Shown here: in pieces, positions 34,464 to 45,335 of the stretch
How positions within the stretch are numbered: the stretch's first letter is position 1
Layout: each line of letters starts with the position of its first letter
NCBI RefSeq assembly: GCF_023091745.1
Contig: NC_068912.1
Coordinates: 55,916,567 to 55,980,566, forward strand
DNA: 64,000 nt
Source of the DNA: Budorcas taxicolor
Lineage: Eukaryota > Chordata > Mammalia > Artiodactyla > Bovidae
Direction: 5' to 3'
The notes under the pieces: model-generated
Seen by the model: the letters and a program-made list of their open reading frames with translations, nothing else
Told to the model about the DNA's origin: nothing
The model's database searches: none
Made by a program: the position numbers and the translations under genes

Positions 34464-34828
34464 CAGTTCAGTTCAGTTCAGTCGCTCAGTCGTGTCCGAC
34501 TCTTTGCGACCCCATGTATCGCAGCAAGCCAGGCCTCCCTGTCCATCACCATCTCCCGGAGTTCACTCAGATTCACATCCATCAAGTCAGTGATGCCATC
34601 CAGCCATCCCATCCTCTGTCATCCCTTTCTCCTCCTGCCCTCAATCCCTCCCAGCATCAAAGTCTTTTCCAATGAGTCAACTCTTTGCATGAGGTGGCCA
34701 AAGTACTGGAGTTTCAGCCTTAGCATCATTCCTTCCAAAGAAATCCCAGGGCTGATCTCCTTCAGAATGGACTGGTTGGATCTCCTTGCAGTCCAAGGGA
34801 CTCTCAAGAGTCTTCTCCAACACCATAG
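34464..34828 (-). mobile_element. BovB LINE, 3' end
   Basis: Reversed tail then tcgctcagtcgtgtccgact through to tctccaacaccatag. Little decay: an 83-codon antisense frame remains (LWCWRRLLRVPWTARRSNQ onward) and ends at the recurrent TGA (34619-34621). It is followed by about 70 bp of sequence that is neither BovB nor clearly L1 before the L1M resumes. Confidence 0.93.
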
Positions 34829-35115
34829 CAGTGTGCTAAGTCTTAGGGATTCCCAGCTTGAATTTTTCATGCTAAAATCAGGAAAGTCTCAGGGCACACA
34901 AGAATGAAATGGATCACTACTCTTCTCATATAGTATAAAAATATTAAAACATTACATTATAAACCCCAAAATGCACTACTATTTTGCTTGTTTTACTTAG
35001 CTGTATTTATAGTTTTTTTTTTTAATAGGAAATTTTATTATGTTTATCCACATATTTATGTTTCTCACACTTTATTCCTTTGTGAGATCCAAGTTTCCAT
35101 TTGGTATCTTTTTTT

Positions 35116-37546
35116 TTTTTGGTAAGCTTTTGTTATTGACTTCATTTAGCATTATTTATAATTTATGTTTGCTGGTAACAAATGCAGATTTTTAAAATTT
35201 AAATTTTATTAAGGTTTTATTTTTTAGAATAATTTAAGGATGTTACCTAGAAGAAGTCTTATAAGAAATTTACACTTTATTTCAAGTGCAAAGAAGTCAA
35301 TGAAGGTTTTTAGTAGGTGGAGGATGAAAAGGTCTTATTTGCATTTGGAAGAAAACTTTGGAAAGTGGAATCAAAGAAAGTGAAAATTAGAGAAAGGAAG
35401 CTTAGCATTTGAGGTATGAAAATGGACAGTTTGATAAAAACACAATCTAAGAAATGACTGTATTTCAGGATCACTGGAGTCAGCAAGCAGAAGAAATTGG
35501 AGAAACATACCTCTGTTTAGATGTCTAACTCTTTGAAAATGATAATAATCAATGATGAAGAGATATGCCATGTCTTCCAGAAAAGGGAAAGCCTACATAT
35601 ATTTAAAAACATGAAATAGTGACAAAACATTTGCATAGGCCTATGATATATTTGTATGTTATAAAAAAAAAAAGGAAGCTGATGAATGATGATGATGGTA
35701 AGATGATGGAAAATAGTTGGGCAACTCAGTCAAGTGCTAGTGTGCACTGGGCAGGATGATGGGCTGTAATGGGTATCCAGAGAATAAAGTTGAGTTTCAG
35801 TTAGGGTCAGAAATGTATTGTGGAAAACAGTGAATCTAGGAGACCTACTAATGAGAGAGCAGGTGTTCCACAGCCCATAATAGGAGAGTATCACAGAGAG
35901 GGTAGACACCCAGATAGTAAAGTCTCTGCTGCTCACTCCAGGGCTGTTCAGGCTCTTGTGTACAGCTTCCAGAATCACTTTGATTTGGAATAAGCACATC
36001 TGGCAGCTTTGGACAGAGTAAACAGTTCCATTCCATTTATAAAAACACAGTGGAAGTTGGTAAAAGCGGCCCAAACTGGAGGGGAAAAGGGAAAGATGAA
36101 GCATCTTAATTAGCTCAGAACAAACAACATTAATGTCATAATCAGAGTGAGTGGTGGAGAGTGAGATACAGGAAAAAAAAATGCACAAGGAACCAAACAA
36201 AAAGAATGAAATGAGAGAAGAGTGATAAAACTGACAAAAAAGGAAGAGACCAGACAAAGAAGCCAGCATAGGATATTAGTGTTTTGGTTTTTTTTTTTTT
36301 GTATGCTAAGATATCTAAATATAACTGGACTTCAGTGAAAGAACTGAATATATTTCCTTGTCTGTTAATTTGGTAATCTGATCAAAAAGCATTTGGATTT
36401 ATGTAAAGATAATAGATAACAGAGCCAGAAGAATTAGAGCAATTTTCTTTTTTTAAAATATCATTTAACTTCCATATATATGAAAAGTAAATGTTTCCAC
36501 TAGGGAATAAAACACTGAGGAAACCCTGCTTAGCATCTATAAGCGAGTTTGTCATATGGTTACTAAAATGAGTTATATTCAATCTTCCATTTGTATGTTC
36601 ATTCTGTACATCCCTGGGCCTTGGCCTGAGGGATGGCACACATCTGATGGAAGTCACATACACTCTGTGAGAATCAAAATTAAAAATTATAGATGCTTCA
36701 TCTAATAAGACAACAGGGAATGTCAGCTTATTATAGCCCTGCAGAAAAATTTTTCCCAATAATGTTTCAGTCACATTCTGTGGGAAGATATCAGGCGCTA
36801 TGGTTTACCAAGTGTGTTGGTCCATTGCTTCATAAACAGTGGGCATACTGCAGTACCTTGGGAATGGGGTGTTCCCTTGACCCCCTTGAACCCTGGACTC
36901 CCAGTCAAACAACCATCAACCAACAACCCTAGAGCTGTCATTATTCCCTAACAAGCCTCTTTGCTCCAAACACACTACCCTGCTTACTATTTTCTATCTA
37001 TGATTTGCTAATTTTAGTACATATTGCTCTTAATCATAGCATGTCAAAGCTGAAAAGGCTCTGAGAGATTTAGATCAGCCCTCAATTTACACCTGAGGAA
37101 ACACATTTCAGAAGTCCTTCAACCCCTAACTCAAAACTTACTTCCCACAAAATTGCTTTCCCTCTGAAGTTGAAGCCAGCTCTGGGAATCACTCCTTTCC
37201 TTAGTACTTCTTTTATTATTATAATTTCTGTTCGTCCAAGAAGGAAGTCTTGGATAAGTCCATGTTCCTCCTCTGGCTTCCATTTCTTCCTCTATAACAA
37301 GAAAAGGCTGGATCTGATGACCTGTAAGTTCCCTTTTTACTATAGCATGTTTGTTTTCCAAATCTATCTCTGAAGTCTTGGATCCTTTATAAATTGTTCT
37401 TGCTCATACATGCAGGCAGTTGTCACCTTGCATGATTCCTTGTAACTGAAATCGGTACCTATTGATACCAGTTCCTCACTACAACATCCATGGTGTCAGA
37501 GGTCAAATGTTAGTTACCACAGAACCGTGCCAAGTGAAGAATCAGC
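35116..37546. other. Unclassified stretch with a probable L2 scrap
   Basis: About 2.4 kb. Near 35270-35395 the sequence (agtgcaaagaagtcaatgaaggtttttag, then tcttatttgcatttgg) resembles antisense L2 ORF2. Near 37035-37110 a phrase (aaaggctctgagagattta..tgaggaaac) resembles an old tRNA-derived SINE. The rest is unassigned and includes a T-run of about 14 at 36287-36300. Confidence 0.4.
35730..36269 (-). other. 179-codon open frame, longest outside BovB
   Basis: Starts MLASLSGLFLFCQFYH. It is rich in Ser, Leu and Phe, with a hydrophobic first 35 residues that could pass for a membrane segment. A second frame (35848-36036, starting MEWNCLLCPKLPDVLIP) is open across the same DNA, and an acceptor-like tract cttttcccctccag precedes it on the minus strand. 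No family recognised. One chance frame of this length is roughly expected in 64 kb over six frames, so gene status is weak. Confidence 0.2.
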
Positions 37547-37616
37547 GCCAGTGTGCATGGGTTTCAGCTAGTATCATGCTGAATTAGTGCCAGTGTGCAT
37601 GGGTTTCAGCTAGTAT
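37547..37616. repeat. 42-bp tandem duplication
   Basis: The 28-bp block gccagtgtgcatgggtttca + gctagtat is identical at 37547-37574 and 37589-37616. The period is 42 bp with similar linkers. A partial third unit may lie just outside (caagtgaagaa and caagtaagaa). The perfect identity suggests a recent local duplication. Confidence 0.9.
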
Positions 37617-38443
37617 GGTGCAGTGCCAAGTAAGAACTGCTTGTATATTTCTATTCCTTAGTAGTGTTTTACTTCTTGGACCTCATTCTTCAAATTTTCT
37701 TTGAAGAACGAACCTTGCCTTGGTAGATAAACTGTAATTCAAGGACCTTGTCCTTCCCTTGCCAAGTGTGATTACCTGACCAGAACTCGGCCAGTTAAGT
37801 GTTCCCCGTAGAACTTATATCTTCAACCATAGCAATTCAAGGCTTGAAAAGGGCTGGAGTGGAGTCACAAGATGGGATTGCTCTGAAGGGACTGTTCACC
37901 AGTTCCTCTCTGCTACTTGCTGTTAGAACTGATCTTGTTCTTGTACTTTCTCAGGTTTAATTCTTTAGCAACGAGGAAAACATGCTGAGGAATCCTCTTC
38001 ATAACCTGCTGGAAAATCTGCTATATACCTGACCTGTGCTCACAGTTTTCATTGGCCTGATCCTTTCCACAAAGAAGATTAAGGATAGAAGAACCCCTAG
38101 TGCTTAAACAACAGTTACTAGGGCACCACCGATAGTAGAGCCTTCAGGACACCCTGGGGCACGCACTGCTGCTCGCCTGTTCATGAGACGTTTGAAGAAA
38201 CAAGAAATGAGAGATTGTAAAGGAATTAAGATTTTGTTAGCCATTTGTCCTTCCAGCCACAGGAGCGAGGACCTCCTACCTTAACGGAAGGTCTTCCCCT
38301 GAGACTGAGCCGTGTGAGCTTTCTGCCTAGTTTGTTTTTGCTGTCCCAGTTTCCAGCATGGTGGGCTTACTGTCACTTCCACTGTGCTGGCTTTTCTTGT
38401 GTTCAGCTTCCACCATGGGAGCTTCTGCCAAGTTGGGCTTCTG
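37617..38443. other. Unclassified sequence, right part LTR-associated
   Basis: From about 38235 the sequence is GC-richer. It continues, across the BovB insertion, into 40472-40536 just ahead of the LTR at 40537. It may be internal or leader sequence of the ERV, but I cannot name a gag, pro, pol or env motif in it. The left part (37617-38230) is unassigned. Confidence 0.35.
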
Positions 38444-39216
38444 CTGTGCTTGGCCTGCTATGGAACGAGGTTCGTGACATTGTACAGGAGACAGGGATCA
38501 AGACCATCCCTATGGAAAAGAAATGCAAAAAAGCAAAACGGCTGTCTAGGGAGGCCTTACAAATAGCTGTGAAAAGAAGAGAAGCGAAAAGCAAAGGAGA
38601 AAAGGAAAGATATAAGCATCTGAATGCAGAGTTCCAAAGAATAGCAAGAAGAGATAAGAAAGCCTTCTTCAGTGATCAATACAAAGAAATAGAGGAAAAG
38701 AACAGAATGGGAAAGACTAGAGATCTCTTCAAGAAAATAAGAGATACCAAGGGAATATTTCATGCAAAGATGGGCTCAATAAAGGACAGAAATGGTCTGG
38801 ACCTAACAGAAGCAGAAGATATTAGGAAGAGGTGGCAAGAATACACAGAAGAACTATACAAAAAAGATCTTCACTACCCAGATAATCACGATGGTGTGAT
38901 CGCTCATCTAGAGCCAGACATCCTGGAATGTGAAGTCAAGTGGTTCTTAAAAAGCATCACTATGAACAAAGCTGGTGGAGGTGATAGAATTCCAGTTGAG
39001 CTATTTCAAATCCTGAAAGATGATGCTGTGAAAGTGCTACACTCAATATGCCAGCAAATTTGGAAAACTCAGCAGTGGCCACAGAACTGGAAAAGCTCAG
39101 TTTTCATTCCAATCCCAAAGAAAGGCAATGCCAAAGAATGCTCAAACTACCGCACAGTTGCACTCATCTCACACGCTAGCAAAGCAATGCTCAAAATTCT
39201 CCAAGCCAGGCTTTAG
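38245..39216 (+). pseudogene. Chimeric ORF: LTR-adjacent sequence fused in frame to BovB ORF2
   Basis: The longest frame in the window, 323 codons. About the first 71 codons come from LTR-adjacent DNA and include a hydrophobic stretch, roughly residues 20-55. At 38457 the frame enters BovB ORF2 in its natural frame (NEVRDIVQETGIKTIPMEKK) and runs through the linker, with a basic segment around KRREAKSKGEKER, to VFIPIPKKGNAKE of the early reverse-transcriptase domain. It ends at 39214-39216, where BovB glutamine CAG has become TAG. The YADD motif lies further on in another frame, so no active enzyme is encoded. The ATG is fortuitous as far as I can see. Confidence 0.8.
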
Positions 39217-40458
39217 CAATACATGAACCTTGAACTTCTAGATGTTCAAGCTGGTTTTCAAAAAGGCAGAGAAACCAGAGATCAGATAGCCAACATCCGC
39301 TGGATAATCGAAAAAGCAAGAGTTCCAGAAAAACATCTATTTCTGCTTTATTGACTATGCCAAAGCCTTTGACTGTATAGAGCACAATAAACTGTGGAAA
39401 ATTCTGAAAGAGATGGTAATATCAGACCACCTGACTTGCCTCTTGAGAAATCTCTATGCAGGTCAGAAAGCAACAGTTAGAACTGGACATGGAACAACAG
39501 ACTGGTTCCAAATAGGAAAAGGAGTACATCAAGGCTGTATATTGTCACCCTGCTTATTTAACATCTATGCAGAGGACATCATGAGAAATGCTGGACTGGA
39601 AGAAACACAAGCTGGAATCAAGATTACTGGGAGAAACATCAATAACCTCAGATATGCAGATGACACCACCCTTATGGCAGAAAGTGAAGAAGAACTAAAA
39701 AGCTTCTTGATGAAAGTGAAAGAGGAGAGTGAAAAAGTTGGCTTAAAGCTCAACATTCAGAAAACGAAGGTCATGGCATCCGGTCCCATCACTCCATGGG
39801 AAATAGATGGGGAAACAGTAGAAACAGTGTCAGACTTTATTTTTGGGGGGCTTCAAAATCACTGCAGATGGTGATTGCAGCCATGAAATCGAAAGACGCT
39901 TACTCCTTGAAAGAAAAGTTATGACTAACCTAGAGACCATATTCAAAAGCAGAGACATTACTTTGCCGACTAAGGTCCGTCTAGTCAAGGCTATGGTTTT
40001 TCCTGTGGTCATGTATGGATGTGAGAGTCAGACTATGAAGAAGGCTGAGCACAGAAGAAGAATTGATGCTTTTGAACTGTGGTGTTGGAGAAGACTGTTG
40101 AGAGTCCCTTGGACTGCAAGGAGATCCAACCAGTCCATTCTGAAGGAGATCAGCCCTTGGATTTCTTTGGAGGGAATGATGCTGAACCTGAAACTCCAGT
40201 ACTTTGGCCACCTCGTGAGAAGAGTTGACTCATTGGAAAAGACTCTGATGCTGGGAGGGATTGGGGGCAGGAGGAGAAGGGGATGACAGAGGATGAGATG
40301 GCTGGATGGCATCACTGACTCGATGGACGTGAGTCTGAGTGAACTCTGGGAGTTGGTGATGGACAGGGAGGCCTGGCGTGCTGCGATTCATGGGGTCACA
40401 AAGAGTTGGACACAACTGAGTGACTGAACTGAACTGAACTGAAATGAACTGAACTGAA
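38457..40458 (+). mobile_element. BovB LINE, 2 kb, with 13-bp target-site duplication
   Basis: Starts between the endonuclease and reverse-transcriptase domains (gctatggaacgaggttcgtg) and ends in the (TGAAC)n tail. Exact 13-bp repeats ctgtgcttggcct flank it (38444-38456 and 40459-40471). ORF2 is broken by CAG to TAG at 39214, a 2-nt loss near 39320 (gcaagagttccag), an indel in the G-run near 39845 and CGA to TGA at 40284-40286. LRYADDTTL is intact near 39650. A moderately young copy. Confidence 0.97.
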
Positions 40459-40536
40459 CTGTGCTTGGCCTTGGTCTCGCGGGGGCCAAGCTAAGGTTAT
40501 TTCAGCCAGGTTAAATCCAAAAAATGGCACCGTATA

Positions 40537-40912
40537 TGTTGGGGGAGTGTGTAATTTCCTTGGTTCTGTCTCACCACAGCAAAAATTTGAAGCGACGGAC
40601 AAATCAGTGTTACAGCTCAGTTTTTTAGGAAAAACAAAGGATAGTATGCCCTCAAGCAGTGAGGGTGAGCTGACCCAAAAGACAAAGAGAAAAGAGGCCT
40701 CAATCCTTCTAGGCTTCCTCCTTTTATACATTTATCTCCTCCCCCATGAGCTTGCCCTATGTAAATTGTGCTAGCCAGGACTCTTTGTTTTACCTGAGGT
40801 CCTCACTTCAGTCCTTGGACCATCCTTTGTTCTATTTTCATGAGGTTTTCCCTTCTTTGTCTTATAGTCACTGACATTTCCGACTCCCTTTTCCTATTTT
40901 AACTACCTATCA
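40537..40912 (+). mobile_element. ERV LTR, shortened relative of the LTR at 33738
   Basis: Starts TGTTGGGGGAGTG and ends CTATCA, 376 bp. Colinear with the 497-bp LTR upstream but lacking its 30-bp tandem repeats and GA run. TATA-like ttttatac at 40722-40729. Same orientation as the first LTR. That copy has its own GGTT flanks inside L1M, so the two need not be the ends of one provirus. Confidence 0.8.
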
Positions 40913-41744
40913 TTTTGATTCTGAGAATTACCCTATCTCCTTGTTCTAAATCCTTATTTTGCTTATGTTATGCAATTTGTGTTGTAAGCAACAGCAGCAT
41001 CTCAGGTGTTTCAGGGTTTCTGGTTTTACTTGACCCAACGTATTGATTTCTTCCTACAAACTTCACAAACCAGTAGCATTCACTGGTTGCCCTTCCAATT
41101 TCTGAGCACTTACTTGTTTCTTTTATTCAATCTGACTCTTACCTCACTTGAACTCCACCTTTGAAAGTTACTTCTTGCTAAATATAAAGATCTTTTAAAT
41201 TTTGTTTTAATTTCTCAAACTTTGGATATTTCCTTTGCATGTGTCTGACAGAATGGAAACTCTCACCCACCTTTTTGTGTGCCAGTTCAGCCCTCACTTC
41301 TCTGACAACTTTTCCATTACTCTTTTAAGCCCTCCTTCTTCCTTTTATTTCATAAATGTTGACATATATGGGCTTCTGTCCCTAGCTCTCTGTGTTCTAC
41401 TGGAGTCTATGCTGCTCAGCCTGGATCCTTCTCTCCCTACCCCAGAATATCTGATAAGTCTGCTGAGAGTAAAGGCAGAGGTTACATAGGACACATCCCC
41501 TTAGATTATAAATTTTACTTGACACCGTGGAGTAGAAAACATAATTTTTATATTAATTCAATATTAGGATGAATTTTTAGGATAAGAAATTTCTTCTTTC
41601 AGTGAGAGTACACTTCTTAATAGCCAACCCTTTTCACTCAGGCAGAAATAGGATCAGCTAGCATACTTCTTGGCCACAAGGTACCTTCCAGAAACAGCCT
41701 TTGAGAAGCACTGCCTGGGATGATAGTATTTACTCTCACACCAG
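40913..41744. other. Unclassified sequence
   Basis: About 830 bp. The 84-codon frame at 41235-41489 (Ser/Leu-rich) has no recognised domain. No repeat family named. Confidence 0.4.
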
Positions 41745-41970
41745 TTTAGCAAAGTAATTAAGAGTAGGGGCTTTGAAATCTGAAGGACATGGCTCCACGT
41801 TCCACCATTTTCTAGGTATGTGACCTCGAGAAGTTTTTTAACGTTTCTGAGCCTGACTTTTCATCTATGAAATGGGAAAAGAATATCTATCTCATAGGGT
41901 TGCTGTAAGAATTAGACAAGTGCTGTAAAATAAAATGTGTCCAGTGAAAGCTAATTGCTGCAGAGAATTG
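41745..41970 (+). repeat. MIR SINE
   Basis: Well-ordered plus-strand MIR: aattaagagtaggggctttg, then catggctccacgttccacc, then tatgtgacctcgagaagttt, then tttcatctatgaaatgggaa, then catagggttgctgtaagaat, then aagtgctgtaaaat. Confidence 0.75.
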
Positions 41971-42077
41971 GCCTTCATCTGTATAAATAATAGTCAAATC
42001 TTTATCTCTAGCCTTAGGGATCCTCTCAAGTTCTAGTCCATAAATTACAATGATCATTTAGTTGTCTTACTTGTTCC

Positions 42078-42245
42078 TTAAATTCTATTTATCTAAACTG
42101 AGGTTATCTCCCTCTTAAAACAAAGTATTGCCTTCGAACTTCAGTATTTTTACCAATGGCACCACCATTCTGTCTAGCATTAAGGCATAAAGCTCTGACT
42201 CTTTCATCTAAATCACCACCACATGTCCAATCTCTTGACTAGAAT
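42078..42245 (+). repeat. L2 (CR1-clade) LINE ORF2 fragment
   Basis: Sense-strand L2 order: atctaaactgaggttatctc, then accaatggcaccaccattct, then gcataaagctctgactcttt, then accacatgtccaatctcttg. Strongly diverged. Confidence 0.45.
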
Positions 42246-42299
42246 AAAACTTAGCATTTTGCTTCTGCAGTGTCTCTCATAAATCCTTTGCACCCTCAT

Positions 42300-42706
42300 T
42301 TTTTTTAATTTTGGTTACAATTGATGAACTTACACTGATAAATTGCTATCACTTAAAGTCTATAGTTTACATTAGGGTTCACTCTTGGGTGTTGTACATT
42401 CTGTGGACTTTGACAAATGTATAATGACATGTATTCACTATAGTATCATGAAACAGTCTTACTGCTCTACCTATTCCTACCCTCCTCCCTGCAAACTCCT
42501 TCAAAGTTGTCTTTTAGTGCTCTTGCTCATCTTTTATTGGGTTGTTTCTTTTCATGTTGTTGAATTTTAAGAGTTATTTGCACATTTTGGCTAACAGTCT
42601 TTTACTGACTATATCATTTGCAAATATTTTCTCCCATTCTGTGGTTTGTCTTCTCATTCTCTTGACCATCTTCCACAGAACAGCATGTAATGTGACAATG
42701 AAGCAG
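42300..42706 (-). repeat. L1M LINE, antisense
   Basis: Two recognisable antisense L1 stretches: gggttcactcttgggtgttg..tttgacaaatgtataatgacatg, and ttgttgaattttaagagtta..caaatattttctcccattctgtgg. A deletion joins them. The BovB at 42717 inserted at its right edge. Confidence 0.7.
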
Positions 42707-42716
42707 AGGGTAAATA

Positions 42717-45098
42717 TCAGTTCAGTTCAGTTCATTTCAGCTCAGTCACTCTGTCGTGTCCAACTCTTTGTGACCACATGGATTGCATGTGGCCTCCCTG
42801 TCCATCACCAACTCCCGGGACTGACTCAAAGTCATGTCCATCGAGTGAGTGATGCCATCCAACCATCTCATCCTCTGTCATCCCCTTCTCCTCCTGCTTT
42901 CAATCTTTCTCAGCATCAGAGTCTTTTCAAATGAGCCAGTTCTTTGCATCAGGTGGCCAAAGTATTAGAGTTTCAGCGTCAGCATCAGTCTTTCCAATGA
43001 ATATTCAGTACTGATTAACTCTAGGACTGACTGGTTGGATCTCCATGCAGTCCAAGGGAATCACAAGAGTCTTCTCAACACCACAGCTCAAAAGCCTCAA
43101 TTTTTCAGCACTCAGCTTTCTTTATAGTCCACCTCTCACACCCATACATGACTACTGGGAAAACCACAGCTTTGACTAAACAGACATTTGTTAGCAGAAT
43201 AATATCTCTGCCTTTTAATATGCTGTCTAGGTTGGGCATAGCTTTTCTTCCAAGGAGCAAGAACCTTTTAATTCCATAGCTGCAGTCACCATCTGCAGTG
43301 ATTTTGGAGCCCAAGAAAATAAAGTATCTCACTATTTCCAGCATCTCCCCATCTATTTGCCATGAAGTGATGGGACTGGATGCCATGATCTTAGTTTTCT
43401 AAATGTTGAGTTTTAAGCCAGCTTTTTCACTCTCATCTTCCACTTTCATCAGGAGGCTGTTTAGTTCTTCTTCACTTTCTGCCATAAGGATGGTGTCGTC
43501 TGCATATCTGAGGTTATTGATATTTCTCCTGGCAATCTTGATTCCAGCTTATGCTTCATCCAGCCTGGCATTTTGCATAATGTACCCTGCATATAAGTTA
43601 AATGTACAGGGTGACAATATACACCCCTGATGTACTCTTATCCCAATTTGGAACTAGTCTGTTGTTCCATGTTCAGCTCTAACTGCTGCTTCCTGACCTG
43701 TATACAGATTTCTCAGAAGGCATGTAAGGTGGTCTGGTATTTCCATTTCATTCAGAATTTTTCACAGTTTATTGTTATCCACACAGTCAAAGGCTTTGGC
43801 ATAAAGTCAAAAACAGAAGTAGATGTTTTTCTGAAACTCTCTTGCTTTTTCTATGATCCAGTGGTTGCTGGCAATTTGACCTCTGGTTCCTCTGCTTTTT
43901 CTAAATCCAGCTTGAACATCTGGAAGTTCACAGTCACATACTGTTGAATTCTGGCTTGGATAATTTTGAGCATTACTTTGCTAGCATGTGAGATGACTGC
44001 AATTGTGCATAGTTTGAACATTCTTTGGCATTGCCTTACTTTGGGATTGGAATGAAAGCTGACCTTTTCCAGTCCTATGGCCACTGCTGAGTTTTCCCAA
44101 TTTGCTGGCATATTGAGTGCAGCACTTTCACAGCGTCATCTTTTAGGATTTGAAATCACTCAACTGGAATTCCATCAGCTCCACTAGCTTTGTTCATAGT
44201 GATGCTTCTTAAGGCCAACTTGCCTTCACATTCCAGGATGTCTGGCTCTAGGTGAGTGATCACACCATCATGATTATCTGGGTCATGAAGATCTTTTTTT
44301 TTTTTTTGTATTGGTCTTCTGCATATTCTTGCCACTTCTTCTTAATATCTTTTGCTTCTGTTAGTTTCAAGCCATTTCTGTACTTTATTGTGCCCATCTT
44401 TGCATGAAGTGTTCCCTTGATATATCTAATTTTTTTGAAGCGATCTCTCGTCTTCTTACTCTATTGTTTTCCTCTATTTCTTTGCATTGATCACTGAGGA
44501 AGGCTTTCTTATCTCTCCTTGTTATTCTTTGGAACTTTGCATTCAAATGGGTATATCTTTCCTTTTCTCCTATGCCTCTGTTTCTCTTCTTTTCTCAGCT
44601 ATTTTTAAGGGCTCCTCAGATAACCATTTTGTCTTTTTGCATTTCTTTTTCTTGGGGATGTTCTTGATCCCTGCCTCCTGTACAGTGTCATGAACCTCCA
44701 TCCATAGTTCTTCAGGCACTGTCTATCAAATCTAATCCCTTGAATCTATTTGTCACTTTCACTGTATAATTGTAAGAGGTTTGATTTAGGTCATACCTGA
44801 ATGGTCTAGTGGTTTTCTCTACTTTCTTCAATATAAGTCTGAATTTTGCAATAAGGGGTTCATGATCTGAGCCACAGTCAGTTCCCGGTCTTGTTTTTTG
44901 CTGACAATATAGAGTTTCTCCATCTTTGAGTGCAAAGAATATAATCAATCTGATCTTGGTATTCACCCTCTGGTGATGTCCATGTATAGAGTCATCTCTT
45001 GTGTTGTTGGAAGAGGGTATTTGCTATGACCAGTGCATTCTCTTGGTAAAACTCTGTTAGCCTTTGCCCTGCTTCATTTTGGAAACATGAGGTCATTT
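42717..45098 (-). mobile_element. BovB LINE, 2.4 kb, with 10-bp target-site duplication
   Basis: Antisense copy from the reversed tail (cagttcagttcagttcat) through the C-terminal region, reverse transcriptase and linker into the endonuclease C-terminus (the LILCSQ/SDHE-type zone near 44870-44990), ending near 45082. Ten-bp repeats agggtaaata flank it (42707-42716 and 45099-45108). About 16 bp between the last BovB-like base and the duplication is filler of unknown source. ORF2 is heavily broken, including the recurrent TGA at 42878-42880. Confidence 0.95.
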
Positions 45099-45164
45099 AG
45101 GGTAAATAAGCAAGAACACAAGTAAACAACCACAAAGCAAGAACTACAGATAACCAAGAACTTT

Positions 45165-45335
45165 CATAGCTGGAAGAGACAAGAAATGGGTTATTTCTTG
45201 GGGCCTCCAGAAGGAAACAGGCCCACTGATTGACTTTACTTTTTTCCCCATAGGCTTATTTTGGACTTTGGGCCTCAAGAGCTGAAAAAGAACACATTTC
45301 TGTTTGTTGAGCTGGAAGATCGAGCTACCAATCAC
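45165..45335 (+). repeat. MLT1-like LTR (ERVL-MaLR) remnant
   Basis: Order of phrases resembles the 3' part of an MLT1 LTR: agctggaagagacaagaaat, then gggcctccagaaggaaacag, then ttttggactttgggcctcaagagctg, then aacacatttctgtttgttg. Highly diverged. It matters because a pyrimidine tract plus AG inside it (ttttttccccatag) could be mistaken for an exon border. Confidence 0.5.

Larger units (their letters stand above)
32445..35115 (-). repeat. L1M LINE, antisense, split by an LTR and a BovB
   Basis: T-rich antisense L1 in three colinear parts. The first is 32445-33737 (ttgatggactgacccgttta, tgaaagttcaggtaatac, agaccatttgcatttaatat). The second is 34235-34462 (ttttctatttgtgacatcta, ggcttattagcaatac). 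The third is about 34900-35115 (gtttatccacatatttatg, gagatccaagtttccatttg). The phrases follow the order of antisense mammalian L1 ORF2. No frame survives. Confidence 0.75.

Noticed and set aside
37547..37616. Direct repeats as a CRISPR array
   Set aside because: Only two units, in a mammalian genome; a simple tandem duplication.
38245..40286. Chain of long plus-strand frames as a multi-exon host gene
   Set aside because: They are consecutive pieces of one BovB ORF2 separated by nonsense changes and indels, bounded by a 13-bp target-site duplication.
33738..40912. A complete provirus between two LTRs
   Set aside because: The first LTR sits inside a colinear L1M with its own GGTT flanks. The DNA between is L1M, L2-like and BovB with no viral coding motif that I can see.
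45240..45330. Pyrimidine tract plus AG at 45240-45254 as a real exon border
   Set aside because: It falls inside an MLT1-like LTR phrase; no donor or conserved frame supports it.
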